From positions 1-64,000 of the forward strand of contig JAFEBV010000005.1 in the NCBI GenBank assembly GCA_018242485.1: DNA of 64,000 nucleotides, given 5' to 3'. The notes beneath the pieces were generated by a model. It was not told the origin of the DNA. It made no database searches and worked only from the letters and a program-made list of their open reading frames with translations. Positions 10,442 through 19,557 of this stretch are shown in pieces (the first letter of the stretch is position 1; the number at the start of each line of letters is the position of its first letter). Made by a program: the position numbers and the translations under genes. Origin of the DNA: Pseudomonadota bacterium (GTDB lineage Bacteria; Pseudomonadota; Gammaproteobacteria; Xanthomonadales; Xanthomonadaceae).

Positions 10442-12607
10442 ATGGTCGCAACGCCCCGCATGGCCCTTCCCAGCCTCCCTCCCGAAGCCCCGGCGCCCGG
10501 CGCAGCCGCGCCGCCGCCGAAGGTTCCCGGCTATCGCACCCTGAAACGTCTGGGCGAAGGCGGCATGGCGGCAGTGTATCTGGCGACCCAGGAATCGCTG
10601 GATCGCCCGGTCGCCATCAAGGTCATGGAAGCCGGTGGCTTGCAGGACGAAGTAAGCAAGCAGCGCTTCGAGAACGAAGCGCGCACCATCGCCCAGATCA
10701 GCCATCCGTGCATCGTCGCCATCTACGAGGTGGGCCGCACCGGCGACGGGCGCATGTACTACATCATGCCGTACCTTGGCAACGGCGACCTCTCGCAACG
10801 CGACCTGCGCGACGACGAGGGCGGCATCGTGCGCGTGCTGCGCGCGTTGCTGTCGGCGCTGGAATACGCGCACCAGCGCGGCATCGTGCACCGCGACGTG
10901 AAGGCCGCGAACGTGCTGTTCGACGTCGCCGACCGTCCGCTGCTCACCGATTTCGGCATCGCCCTGAGCAAACGCGACACCAGCCGCATCACCACCGCCG
11001 GGCTGGCGGTCGGCAGTTCGGGCTACATGGCGCCCGAGCAGGCGCGCGGCGACGTGGTCGACGGCCGCGCGGATCTGTACAGCGTCGGCGTGCTGACCTA
11101 CGAACTGCTGACCGGGCACCTGCCCTATCAGGCGCCCGATGCGCTGGCGCTGGCGCTGATGCACGCGCAGAGCCCCATCCCGAGCCTGCCGACGAACAAG
11201 CGCCACTGGCAATTCTTCATCGACAAGGCGATGGCGAAGGATCCGGGACAACGATTCCGCGACGCCCGGCAGATGCTCGATGCCACCCAGCGCATCGAAC
11301 GCCGCGCGCGGCAGCGTTTCGGCGCCAGCCTGCTCGGCGGCGACAATACGGCAACCCGCCGCGCGGGTTGGAAGCAACCGCTCGCGCTCGCGGGTGCCGC
11401 CATCGCGCTCGCGGGCGGTGCGCTGTTCTTGGCCCGCCAGCACCTGCCGTGGCCGAGAACCTCCACCGAGGCGGCCGATGCCACCGACCGACCCGGAGGC
11501 GCACTGGCCCGCCCGCATCACGCACCGCGTACCTCCGATGCAACGGCGCATGCCAGTCCGTCGAATTTTGCGCCCTCCGCGCCCCCGACCAGCAGTCGAC
11601 CTGTCGCCATTGTTTCCTCGAATCGGCCAACGACTGCGGTCGCATCGCCCTCGCTCGCCCCCGACACCGCCGTGCTTTCGGCAGCCCGCGAAGCCATCAG
11701 AAGCGGCGATCTCACCGCGCCGGCGGATGGCAATGCGGTCGATCTGAGTCGAATGGCATGGAAGTTGTCGCCGGAAAGCGAATCGACCCGCACCCTCGCT
11801 GCCGATACCCTCAAGGCACTGGCCAACCGCGAGGCGCAGTCGATCGTGGAACACCACGACCCGCGCGTGCTCGACGATCGCCTCAAATCCCTGCAACTGG
11901 CCGACGCCACCATCGGCCGCGATGCGCCGGTGTGGCGCGAAGTGCGCGCCATTCTCGCCGGCGCACTCGACCGCCGCGTGCAGGCCGAATCCTCGATCGC
12001 CGACAAGAACGCGCTGCGTCGCACCGAAGCACTGGCACGGCAAATCGATCTCGCCGACGTGTACAAACGTTCGCTCGCCATGGCCGCCAATCAAGCCGAC
12101 GCCGCCAAGGCGACCGCCAATCTCGATGCGCAAGTCGCCGCGCTGGGCACCGCGTGGGTCGTGCTGCCGCGTGCCACCCCCAAGGCACCCGTCACCGCGC
12201 TCGCGCGTGGTCAGGTCACCCGCCACGAATACGCCGATTTCGTCAATGCGACCCGCCGTCCGGCGTCCGCGTGCAGCGGTTCCAAGCCCGTGCCCGCGAG
12301 TGGCCGCAAGATCTGGAGCGATCCGGGGTTCGCGGTGACCAGTGGGCAACCGGTGGTGTGCGTGAGCTGGAGCGATGCCAACGCCTATACGCAATGGCTG
12401 GGCGCGCAGAAAGGTCAGCATTACCGACTCGCCACCGCAGCCGACTGGAAGGCCGCGAAGGCGCAGGGCAATCTCGATGCCGCCCATGCCGAATGGCTGC
12501 TCGACCGCAGCGTGGCCGGCCGCGGCGCGGGCACGCTCGATGGTGCGACCGGTTTCGACGATGTCGGCTTCCGTGTCGTGCGCGTGTTCGATCCACCGCG
12601 CCGCTGA
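10442..12607 (+). CDS. Transmembrane Ser/Thr protein kinase with C-terminal FGE/SUMF1-like domain, paralogue 2
   Basis: A 721-residue paralogue of the preceding gene. The kinase domain has LGEGGMAAV, K60, HRDVKAAN and APEQARG; several blocks are nearly identical between the two proteins, including QRFENEARTIA and AVGSSGYMAPEQARGD. One TM segment lies near residues 311-330, then a Ser/Thr/Pro-rich linker and a shorter, more degenerate FGE-like domain (VTRHEYADF, VVCVSWSDANAYTQWL, HYRLATAADW, GFDDVGFRVV) that has lost the central insert of paralogue 1. The start is uncertain: ATG 10442 or ATG 10460; neither has a strong ribosome-binding site. The stop is one base from the DUF502 start, so the two are co-transcribed. 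Confidence 0.9.
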   Translation: MVATPRMALPSLPPEAPAPGAAAPPPKVPGYRTLKRLGEGGMAAVYLATQESLDRPVAIKVMEAGGLQDEVSKQRFENEARTIAQISHPCIVAIYEVGRTGDGRMYYIMPYLGNGDLSQRDLRDDEGGIVRVLRALLSALEYAHQRGIVHRDVKAANVLFDVADRPLLTDFGIALSKRDTSRITTAGLAVGSSGYMAPEQARGDVVDGRADLYSVGVLTYELLTGHLPYQAPDALALALMHAQSPIPSLPTNKRHWQFFIDKAMAKDPGQRFRDARQMLDATQRIERRARQRFGASLLGGDNTATRRAGWKQPLALAGAAIALAGGALFLARQHLPWPRTSTEAADATDRPGGALARPHHAPRTSDATAHASPSNFAPSAPPTSSRPVAIVSSNRPTTAVASPSLAPDTAVLSAAREAIRSGDLTAPADGNAVDLSRMAWKLSPESESTRTLAADTLKALANREAQSIVEHHDPRVLDDRLKSLQLADATIGRDAPVWREVRAILAGALDRRVQAESSIADKNALRRTEALARQIDLADVYKRSLAMAANQADAAKATANLDAQVAALGTAWVVLPRATPKAPVTALARGQVTRHEYADFVNATRRPASACSGSKPVPASGRKIWSDPGFAVTSGQPVVCVSWSDANAYTQWLGAQKGQHYRLATAADWKAAKAQGNLDAAHAEWLLDRSVAGRGAGTLDGATGFDDVGFRVVRVFDPPRR

Positions 12608-12608
12608 C

Positions 12609-13301
12609 ATGGCAGCTACCGATACGAAACACGACGACACGAACGCCCGCGAAACCACACTCGCAACGGTGCGCAGCCTGTTCGTCACCGGCCTGCTCAC
12701 CTTGCTGCCGTTGTGGCTGACATGGGTGGTGTTCAAGTTCGTGTTCGGGATGCTTTCGGATGCAAGCCGGCCCTTGATCGGCCCGATCCTGATCGAACTC
12801 GCGCAGCGCTCGCCGCACCTGGGCTGGTTGGCCGATAGCTGGGCGCTGACCGCAGTCGGCGTGGTCGCCACGGTGGTACTGATCCTCGTGGTGGGATTGC
12901 TCGCCCAGCGCGTCGCCGGGCAACGTCTGCTGGCGTGGTTCGAGGCCGCGATCCGGCGCATCCCGCTGGCCAAGACCGTGTACGGCAGTTCGCGGCAATT
13001 GCTGGATCTGATGTCCTCGCCCACCGGCGGCGGCCAGCGCGTGGTGCTGGTGGCGTTCCCGCATACGGGCACGCGAACCGTCGGCTTGGTCACCCGCACC
13101 GTGCGCGACGATGCGACCAGCCGCCAGTTCGCCACCGTGTTCGTGCCGACCACACCCAATCCGACCGGCGGTTATCTGCTGGTGGTGCCGGTGGAAGATC
13201 TCATTCCCACCGACTGGACGGTGGATCAGGCGATGACCTTCATCATTTCCGGCGGCGCGGTCGCCCCGCCGTCGATGCCGCTGGGGCGACGTGAAGCGTG
13301 A
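12609..13301 (+). CDS. DUF502 family integral membrane protein
   Basis: A 230-residue inner-membrane protein of the DUF502 family. Two hydrophobic segments are clear: about residues 24-45 (LFVTGLLTLLPLWLTWVVF) and 77-97 (VGVVATVVLILVVGLLAQR). The cytoplasmic part has the family-typical IPLAKTVYGSSRQL and FVPTTPNPTGGYLLVVP segments. The molecular function of the family is not established. The start ATG is one base past the kinase stop codon, and no other Met precedes the first helix. Its TGA stop codon falls inside the first unit of the period-7 repeat array that follows, so array length changes would start immediately at the 3' end. Confidence 0.9.
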   Translation: MAATDTKHDDTNARETTLATVRSLFVTGLLTLLPLWLTWVVFKFVFGMLSDASRPLIGPILIELAQRSPHLGWLADSWALTAVGVVATVVLILVVGLLAQRVAGQRLLAWFEAAIRRIPLAKTVYGSSRQLLDLMSSPTGGGQRVVLVAFPHTGTRTVGLVTRTVRDDATSRQFATVFVPTTPNPTGGYLLVVPVEDLIPTDWTVDQAMTFIISGGAVAPPSMPLGRREA

Positions 13302-13395
13302 TTGGTGATTCGTGATTCGTGATTCGTGATTCGTGAATAGCGAATCGGGAATCGGGAATCGGGAATCGGGAATCGGGAATCGGGAATCGGGAATC
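13298..13395. repeat. Heptanucleotide tandem array, GTGATTC then GGGAATC
   Basis: Fourteen consecutive 7-base units: GTGATTG, four GTGATTC, GTGAATA, GCGAATC, then seven GGGAATC. The array changes its unit sequence once but keeps phase. It overlaps the DUF502 stop codon at its left end. Confidence 0.97.
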
Positions 13396-13436
13396 GGGAG
13401 CAAAGCACATACCGTGGAATTGGGGAATGCAACAAC

Positions 13437-13555
13437 TCCCTCCCTTGTGCGAAGCACAGGGGAGGGTTGGGGAGGGGTGCTCTCTTGCAGTCGATTTCAC
13501 GTCGACAAAGCAACCCCCTCCCAGCCTCCCCCTGCGCTGCGCGCAAGGGGAGGAG
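13437..13555. repeat. Composite palindromic intergenic repeat, family 2, copy A
   Basis: Two hairpins in inverted arrangement (CTCCCTCCCTTGTG...CACAGGGGAGG and CCTCCCCCTGCG...CGCAAGGGGAGG) linked by GGTTGGGGAGGGGTGC on one side and CAACCCCCTCCCAGCC on the other. The whole element can fold on itself. Copies B (19401-19498) and C (21851-21943) have the same plan. Confidence 0.8.
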
Positions 13556-13654
13556 ACCAAACCGGGCTCCCCAGCAGTCCAATGCACTGTGCGCTTCCGC
13601 TGCCCGTGCTGTTGCCCGCGCTTGTCACCCGCGGTCTCTTGCTTTTGCTTCCTT

Positions 13655-13745
13655 AGTCTTCTACCCTCTGCCTTCTGCCCTCTGTCCTCTGCCCTCTGTC
13701 CTCTGTCTTCTGTCTTCTGTCTTCTGTCCTCTGTCTTCTGTCCTC
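13655..13745. repeat. Heptanucleotide tandem array, TGTCCTC/TGTCTTC
   Basis: Thirteen in-phase 7-base units alternating among TGTCCTC, TGTCTTC, TGCCCTC and TGCCTTC. The complementary unit (GAGGACA/GAAGACA) recurs in reverse orientation at 47358-47391 between tgt and yajC. Confidence 0.95.
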
Positions 13746-13747
13746 TG

Positions 13748-13762
13748 GGCATGACCTTCGAC
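13748..13762 (+). promoter_or_regulatory. 15-base motif shared upstream of two secreted peptidase genes
   Basis: GGCATGACCTTCGAC occurs here, 82 bases before the DUF885 start, and again at 19543-19557, 114 bases before the M13 peptidase start. A -10-like hexamer follows at a similar distance in each case (GATAGC at 13791, GACAAT at 19584). Could be an operator or part of the promoter; could also be the edge of a repeat. Confidence 0.3.
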
Positions 13763-13843
13763 CCGTGCGGTCGAGCCGGACAGCCGGCACGATAGCCACC
13801 ACATTCGCGTCACATTTGCCGCCACGCACCCAAGAGGATCCCG

Positions 13844-15694
13844 ATGCGCCGCTCCGCCCTCGTTCTCGCCATCGCCGCCACGCTGCTGGCTGCGACGCCC
13901 GTCTTCGCCCACGCTGCCGCAACCGTTGCTGACGCGCCCGCCGCGGCTGCGCCTGCCGTCACCGCGTCTTCTGCCGACAACAGCGCCGCCACCGCCAAGG
14001 CCGCGCAACTCGACAAGCTGTACGCGGATTTCTGGGAAGCCTCGCTCAAGCTCAATCCGTTGCAGGCGACCTTCATCGGCGACCCACGCTATAACGACCA
14101 GATGCCGAACTTTCTGGCCAAGGATTACATCGACGAGACCAACCGCTTCAACGAGGAATGGCTGGCCAAGGCCAAGGCGATCGGACCGGAAGGACTCACC
14201 GGGCAGGCGCTGCTGTCCTACCAGATCTTCATTGAGCAGCAACAGGACGCAGTGGACGGCGCGCGCTTCCACAACGAGTTGCTGCCGATCGACCAATTCA
14301 ACAACCTCGCGCTGATGGCGGTGCAGCTCGGCTCTGGCACCAATGCACAGCCGTTCCAGACGGTGAAGGACTACGACGACTGGCTGGCGCGCGCGTCGAA
14401 GATCCCGGCGATCTACGACACCGCCATCGCCAACATGCGCGAAGGCGTGAAAGAAGGCATCGTGCAGCCGAAGGTGCTGATGGTGAAGGTGATCCCGCAA
14501 CTCGATGCGGTCATCAAGGACAAGCCCGAAGCCACCGAGTTCTGGGATCCGATCAAGAACATGCCCAAGAACTTCAGCGCCGCCGACAAGGCGCGCCTGA
14601 CCGCCGCCTACCGGCACCTGATCGCCGACGAGCTGATGCCGTCCTACCGCCGCCTGCGCGACTACATCGCCAACGACTACATGGCGCACACGCGCAGCTC
14701 CGTCGGCATGAGCGCCCTGCCCGACGGCAAGGCGTGGTACGCCTACGACGTGCGCACGCAGACCACCACCGACGAGACGCCCGAGCAGATCCACGCGATC
14801 GGTCTGGCCGAGGTGGCGCGCATCAAGAAGGAAATGGACGCCCTGCGCGTGCAGGTCGGATACAAGGGCGACCTCAAGGCGTTTTTCCACTACCTGCAAA
14901 CCGATCCGCGCTTCACCTTCAAGAGCGAGAAGGCGCTACTCGACGGCTACAACAGCGTCTATGCGAAAGTGATGAAGGGCGTACCGCGCGACTTCTCCAT
15001 CCTGCCCAAGGCGAAATTCGAGATCCGCCCGGTCGAGGCCTACCGCGCCAAGTCCGCGGCGGGCGGCCAGTACCAGCCGCCGAGCATGGACGGCAGCCGC
15101 CCCGGCATCTTCTACGTCAACACCTACGACCTGCCCTCGCGCAAGACCTGGGACATGGAGGATCTGTTCCTGCACGAAGCCATCCCCGGCCACCACTTCC
15201 AGTTGTCGATCCAGCAGGAACAGACCGGCCTGCCGATGTTCCGCCGCTTCGGCGGCTTCAACGCCTACGTGGAAGGCTATGCCTTGTATTGCGAAACGAT
15301 CGGCTATGAACTGGGCATGTACACCGACCCGTACCAGAAGTTCGGGCAGTTGCAGGCCGAGCAATTCCGCGCGATGCGGCTGGTGGTGGACACCGGCATC
15401 CACGCGCTGGGCTGGTCGCGCGAGAAGGCGATCAAGTACATGCTCGACAACTCGGCGATGAGTCCGGTGGACATCGAGGCCGAAGTCGAACGCTACATCG
15501 CCATGCCGGCGCAGGCGCTGGCCTACAAGACCGGGCAGATGAAGATCAGCGAGCTGCGCGCGAAGGCCGCCAAGGCGCTGGGCCCGAAGTTCGACGTGCG
15601 CGCCTTCCACACGCAGTTGCTGGAGGACGGCTCGCTGCCGCTGGCGGTGCTGGAGGACAAGATGGATAGATGGATCGCCACGCAGCAACACTGA
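13844..15694 (+). CDS. DUF885 family secreted protein (putative metallopeptidase-like)
   Basis: A 616-residue protein with an N-terminal signal peptide (MRRSALVLAIAATLLAATPVFAHA, cleavage probably after residue 24 or so) and an Ala-rich spacer, then a DUF885 domain. The hallmark HEAIPGHHFQ is at residues 444-453, and a Glu/Tyr-rich segment NAYVEGYALYCE follows. This HExxxGHH-type motif suggests a zinc-dependent hydrolase, and the family is often annotated as peptidase-like; no substrate is visible. A purine-rich AAGAGGA lies before the ATG. It stands alone on its strand, convergent with the YhhQ operon, and is preceded by repeat arrays. Confidence 0.9.
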   Translation: MRRSALVLAIAATLLAATPVFAHAAATVADAPAAAAPAVTASSADNSAATAKAAQLDKLYADFWEASLKLNPLQATFIGDPRYNDQMPNFLAKDYIDETNRFNEEWLAKAKAIGPEGLTGQALLSYQIFIEQQQDAVDGARFHNELLPIDQFNNLALMAVQLGSGTNAQPFQTVKDYDDWLARASKIPAIYDTAIANMREGVKEGIVQPKVLMVKVIPQLDAVIKDKPEATEFWDPIKNMPKNFSAADKARLTAAYRHLIADELMPSYRRLRDYIANDYMAHTRSSVGMSALPDGKAWYAYDVRTQTTTDETPEQIHAIGLAEVARIKKEMDALRVQVGYKGDLKAFFHYLQTDPRFTFKSEKALLDGYNSVYAKVMKGVPRDFSILPKAKFEIRPVEAYRAKSAAGGQYQPPSMDGSRPGIFYVNTYDLPSRKTWDMEDLFLHEAIPGHHFQLSIQQEQTGLPMFRRFGGFNAYVEGYALYCETIGYELGMYTDPYQKFGQLQAEQFRAMRLVVDTGIHALGWSREKAIKYMLDNSAMSPVDIEAEVERYIAMPAQALAYKTGQMKISELRAKAAKALGPKFDVRAFHTQLLEDGSLPLAVLEDKMDRWIATQQH

Positions 15695-15815
15695 GGCGTT
15701 TTCATCCAGCGCCCACTTCCCACGCCGGTGGCTCACGCAGGAAGTGGTTGCTTTGCGCGCAACCCATCCTGTGATGTTCGCATCCGGATCGAGGCATCGC
15801 GATCCGCGATGCAAT

Positions 15816-15859
15816 TCCCTCATCCGCCCTGCGGGCACCTTCCCCCGAAGGGGGAAGGG
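15816..15859 (-). repeat. Interspersed palindromic repeat, family 1, copy 2
   Basis: Inverted copy of the unit at 393-436, 43 of 44 bases identical. It lies between the convergent DUF885 and yhhQ genes, eight bases past the yhhQ stop codon, where its hairpins could act as a terminator. Confidence 0.85.
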
Positions 15860-15867
15860 AAACGCGG

Positions 15868-16629
15868 CTATCGATACGCGCGCACCTCGCCCTCGTCGCG
15901 CAGGCTGAAGGGGTTGAAGTTCGTCGTCGTGTCGTAGGTATCGGCGTTCTCGCGGCGCTTGAGCCAGCCGACCACGGCATAGGTCACCGGGGTGAGCAGG
16001 GTTTCCACGATCACCTTCATCGTCCAGTTGAACGCAATCACCTTGAAGATGGTCTGGCTCTCCCAGATGCCGAGGAAGGCGATCGGGTAGAAGGTCAGGC
16101 TGTCCACACCCTCGCCGACGACGGTCGAGCCGATGGTGCGCGTCCACAACCAGCGCCCGGACGTCCACAGCTTCATCTTCGCCATCACCCAGGCGTTGAC
16201 GAAATCGCCGATCCAGAAGCCGATCAGCGAAGCCAGCGCGATCCGCCAGGTCGCGCCGAATACCGTTTCCAGCGCCGGCTGCAACTGCTGGTTGAACGGC
16301 TCGCTCGCCGCGGCGGGCATGCGGATGACCACCTGCGACATCACGCTGGCGAAGGCCAGCGCGCCGAACGCGGCCCACGTCGCGCGGCGCGCACGCGCGT
16401 AGCCGTACACCTCGGTCATCACGTCGTCGAAGATGTAGCTGATCGGAAAGAACAGGTTGCCGGTGCCGAACACCAGCCCGCCGATCAGCGGCCAGCTCGC
16501 CGGCACCACGGAAGTCTTCGCCGGCCCGATCAGGTTCGCGCACAGCAGCACGCCGACCATGCCGCCGACCAGCAGGTCGTAGTAGCGAAAGCCGGGGCGT
16601 GCGTTCGGCGCGGCGGTGCGCTGGTTCAT
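15868..16629 (-). CDS. yhhQ: Queuosine precursor transporter, YhhQ/VUT family
   Basis: A 253-residue inner-membrane protein with about six TM helices. Family landmarks include FPISYIFDDVMTEVYGY (about residues 59-75) and the Trp/Asp-rich GFWIGDFVNAWVMAKMK. YhhQ proteins import preQ0/preQ1 for queuosine synthesis, which agrees with queA and tgt being in this same window at 47-50 kb. GGAG lies eight bases before the ATG. It follows the acyltransferase gene by 27 bases on the same strand, so it is probably the last gene of a leftward operon. Confidence 0.9.
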   Translation of the reverse strand: MNQRTAAPNARPGFRYYDLLVGGMVGVLLCANLIGPAKTSVVPASWPLIGGLVFGTGNLFFPISYIFDDVMTEVYGYARARRATWAAFGALAFASVMSQVVIRMPAAASEPFNQQLQPALETVFGATWRIALASLIGFWIGDFVNAWVMAKMKLWTSGRWLWTRTIGSTVVGEGVDSLTFYPIAFLGIWESQTIFKVIAFNWTMKVIVETLLTPVTYAVVGWLKRRENADTYDTTTNFNPFSLRDEGEVRAYR

Positions 16630-16656
16630 CGCGTTCTCCGAATGTCGGCCTGCATG

Positions 16657-17841
16657 CTAGCCAATGGCAAGAAGAAGGCGCTTGCGCAACGATATGTCGG
16701 ATGGTTTGGAGAAGCCGCGCGCGACCAGCCAGCCCAGCAGCCAGCACAGCGGCACCGTCGGCAGGTACCACAGCCAGCCATGCGGCAGCGCGCTGCCATG
16801 CACCTTCCACAGGCGCACCGCGGCGAACACGATGAACATGTGGGTGAGATAGATCTCGTAGCTCAGCCGACCGAAGGAGCGCAGCCAGCCGAAGCCGCGC
16901 AACGGCCTCGACACGCCCATGCGTTCGCGCCAGTGCAGGCCGGTCAACAGGCAGGCGATCGAGAACGTCAGCACCAGCAAGGTTGCGTCCCTCCATGCAT
17001 CCCAGAGGATGTCCTCAATGAACAGGATGCTCGCCAGCCCGGCCGATCCGGCGGCGCATAGACCGGTCGCGAAAGCCTTGCTTGGCAACTCGCGGCGCGC
17101 GGCGACGAAGGCGGCAAGCGCGCCCGTCGCAATCGCGGCCATGCCCGGCAGGTACGCCTTCTCCTGCCAGATTTCATTGCCGTCGTACCACGCGTGCGTG
17201 ACCGGCAGCGACAGCGCGAACAGCACCAGCAGCGGCGCGAGCACGATCGTGCGCCGCGTGCACAGGCAGGCGATCGGGAAACCGAGGTAGAACACTTCCT
17301 CGATCGACAGCGACCACAGTACGTCCCAATAGCCGGGAAGATAGCCGTGCCGTCCCTCGTACCAGTTCAGGTGCAGACCGAACGCGGCGGCGATCGCGCC
17401 GCCCAGCGACTGGCCCGGCTTGTCGATCACGAAGCCCTGCCAGCCCAGCAGGTGGCCGACGGCAAGCACCGCGACCAGCGCGGCGAGGCAGGGCACGATG
17501 CGCGCGAAGCGGCGCGCGTAGAAGGCGCGCGCATCGATGCCGCCCGGCGATCTCCAGCGGCGCAGCGCATGGCCCGTGATCAAGAATCCCGAGATCACGA
17601 AGAACACGAAGACGGATTCGTAGCCGTTGTAATTCAGGCCGTTGAGGAACCACTTCGGCAGCCACGCACCGACATCGGTCTTGCGCAGTGGGATGCGCAG
17701 GCCGATGTGGTGCAACACGACCAACAGGATCGACAGGCCGCGCAGCACATCGATGCCGGCGTTGCGCGGGATGTCGGTCGAAGACCTCGGCGGCGACAGC
17801 TCGCACGCCCGTGATGCGTCTGGAAGGCTGCCGTCAGACAT
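16657..17841 (-). CDS. Acyltransferase 3 (OafA/YrhL-type) membrane protein
   Basis: A 394-residue polytopic protein of the acyltransferase 3 family, which transfers O-acyl groups to surface sugars or small molecules in the inner membrane. The N-terminal signature GIDVLRGLSILLVVLHHIGLR (about residues 28-48) contains the conserved His pair and Arg; FFVISGFLITG and WSLSIEEVFYLGFP (SxEExFY motif) follow, then about ten hydrophobic segments. The ATG overlaps the end of the upstream MBL-fold gene by eight bases. The acceptor substrate cannot be told from the sequence; no polysaccharide cluster is adjacent. Confidence 0.9.
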   Translation of the reverse strand: MSDGSLPDASRACELSPPRSSTDIPRNAGIDVLRGLSILLVVLHHIGLRIPLRKTDVGAWLPKWFLNGLNYNGYESVFVFFVISGFLITGHALRRWRSPGGIDARAFYARRFARIVPCLAALVAVLAVGHLLGWQGFVIDKPGQSLGGAIAAAFGLHLNWYEGRHGYLPGYWDVLWSLSIEEVFYLGFPIACLCTRRTIVLAPLLVLFALSLPVTHAWYDGNEIWQEKAYLPGMAAIATGALAAFVAARRELPSKAFATGLCAAGSAGLASILFIEDILWDAWRDATLLVLTFSIACLLTGLHWRERMGVSRPLRGFGWLRSFGRLSYEIYLTHMFIVFAAVRLWKVHGSALPHGWLWYLPTVPLCWLLGWLVARGFSKPSDISLRKRLLLAIG

Positions 17842-19201
17842 CCAGCGTCATGCCCGGCTGCGACAGCGTGACCTTGATGCCGAACTGCTTCTCGAGCTTG
17901 CCGTCGAGGGTTTCGCGCGCAGGGTTTTCGCCGTGCACCAGCGCCACCGGCGGATGGTTCGGGCTGGCCGCGTACCAGTCGAGCAAACCCTGCTGGTCGG
18001 CATGCGCCGACAGCCCGCCGACGGTGTGGATCTGCGCATGCACGCGCAGTTCCTTGCCGAACATGCGCACATGCTTGAGCCCGTTCACCAACAGGCGTCC
18101 AAGCGTGCCGTCGGCCTGATAACCGACGAAGATCACGTGCGATTTCGGGTTCTCCAGATTGTTGGCGAGGTGATGGCGCACGCGCCCGCCGTTGGCCATG
18201 CCCGAGCCGGCGATGATGATGGCGTGGTTGTGGATGGAGTTGATCGTCTTGCTGTCGTTGGCATCGGCGGTGACGTGCAGATTCGGCAGTGCGAACGGCT
18301 TGATACGCCCCGCCCACACCTTGGCCGCATCGGCGTCGAACAATTCCTCGTGGCGGTCGTACACCGCCATCACCTTCGCCGCCATCGGGCTGTCGAGGAA
18401 AATCTTCCAGCGCGACAGTCCCCAGTCGTCGTAGTGCTGGGCGAACCAGTACAACAGTTCCTGGCTGCGGCCGACCGCGAACGCGGGAATGATGACGTTG
18501 CCGCCATCCTTCGCGGCCTTGGCGAAGAGTTCGCCCAATTCGGCCACGGTGGCGGCGCGATCCTTGTGGTTGCGGTCGCCGTAGGTGGATTCCATCAGGA
18601 TCAGGTCGGCGCGCGGCGGGTCGGCCGGATCGCGCAGGATCGGCGTGTTCTTCATGCCCACGTCGCCGGTGAACAACAGGGTTTTGCCGTCAGCGGTCAC
18701 CTCGACCAGCGAGGAGCCGAGGATGTGGCCGGCCTCGTGCAAGGTCACGGTGATGCCGGGAAGAATCTCGGTGGGCGTTTCGTATTTGATCGGATGCAGC
18801 AGCTTCTGCGTGGCGGCGACGTCGTTCTCGTCGTACAACGGTTGCGCATCCTCGTCGCCGCGCTCCTGCGCCTTCTCGGCGCTGAATTCGGACAGCCGCG
18901 CGGAGTCGATCAGCATGATCGGCAACAGATCGGCCGTCGCCGCCTGCGCGAAGATCGGGCCGACGAAGCCGCGTTTGACCAGCAGCGGCACCCGGCCGAT
19001 GTGGTCGATATGCGCGTGGCTGAGCACCAGCGCGTCGATGCCGGCGGCATCGAACGGAAAGGGTTTGGCATTGGTCGCGTCGGCCTCCTTGCCACCCTGC
19101 ACCATGCCGCAGTCGAGCAGGATGCGCTTGCCCGCGGCTTCCAGCAGGTGACAGGAACCGGTGACCACGCCGCCGGCGGCGCCGATGAAGGTGATGCGCA
19201 T
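17834..19201 (-). CDS. MBL-fold/beta-CASP RNA-processing-type exonuclease
   Basis: A 455-residue metallo-beta-lactamase-fold protein with a beta-CASP insert, of the YSH1/CPSF73-like group (often annotated as RNA-processing exonuclease). The zinc motif HAHIDHIG (HxHxDH) is near residue 60, GHILGSS supplies a further His, FTGDVG supplies the bridging Asp, and the beta-CASP motifs are ESTYGDR, AFAVGRSQE and GGLSAHADQ. Most likely a cytoplasmic RNase. I chose the ATG at 19201; the longer frame upstream runs into repeat DNA. First gene of the unit with the acyltransferase and yhhQ. Confidence 0.92.
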   Translation of the reverse strand: MRITFIGAAGGVVTGSCHLLEAAGKRILLDCGMVQGGKEADATNAKPFPFDAAGIDALVLSHAHIDHIGRVPLLVKRGFVGPIFAQAATADLLPIMLIDSARLSEFSAEKAQERGDEDAQPLYDENDVAATQKLLHPIKYETPTEILPGITVTLHEAGHILGSSLVEVTADGKTLLFTGDVGMKNTPILRDPADPPRADLILMESTYGDRNHKDRAATVAELGELFAKAAKDGGNVIIPAFAVGRSQELLYWFAQHYDDWGLSRWKIFLDSPMAAKVMAVYDRHEELFDADAAKVWAGRIKPFALPNLHVTADANDSKTINSIHNHAIIIAGSGMANGGRVRHHLANNLENPKSHVIFVGYQADGTLGRLLVNGLKHVRMFGKELRVHAQIHTVGGLSAHADQQGLLDWYAASPNHPPVALVHGENPARETLDGKLEKQFGIKVTLSQPGMTLDV

Positions 19202-19400
19202 GGGCTTGCCTCGCTGCGTTCGAAGAGGCTTCGAGTTTACTCTTGGCGCCGTTACGACATGATTCGTCTTTGCAGACACGATGAGTCGTTGGCGGCAGAA
19301 GTTGCAGTTTCCGGCAACACATCGCCCCAGCCCACCCTTCCCCCGCAAGCGTGGGAACTTGTTGCCGTCGTCATGGAGCAACGAATCGCATTGCGGATTG

Positions 19401-19498
19401 CTCCCTCCCCTTCCCTGAAGGGGAGGGCTGGGGTGGGGTTGTGGTTGCGTGCGCCAACCCCCTCCCACCCTCCCCCTTCCGATGGAAGGGGGAGGAGC
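19401..19498. repeat. Composite palindromic intergenic repeat, family 2, copy B
   Basis: Same plan as copy A: hairpin CTCCCTCCCC...GGGGAGGG, then CTGGGGTGGGGTTG, a short spacer, CCAACCCCCTCCCACCC and a second hairpin CTCCCCCTTCCGATGGAAGGGGGAG. Lies upstream of the M13 peptidase; copy C lies downstream of the same gene. Confidence 0.8.
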
Positions 19499-19542
19499 TT
19501 GTCGTCGGCGTTCCGGGGCATCGTCTGCTGGCATGGTCTGTC

Positions 19543-19557
19543 GGCATGACCTTCGAC
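19543..19557 (+). promoter_or_regulatory. Second copy of the 15-base upstream motif
   Basis: GGCATGACCTTCGAC, identical to 13748-13762, here 114 bases before the M13 peptidase ATG. Confidence 0.3.

Noticed and set aside
13226..13795. Several open frames through the repeat arrays
   Set aside because: Period-7 repeats are open in several frames by chance and give simple peptide repeats; no start context or similarity.
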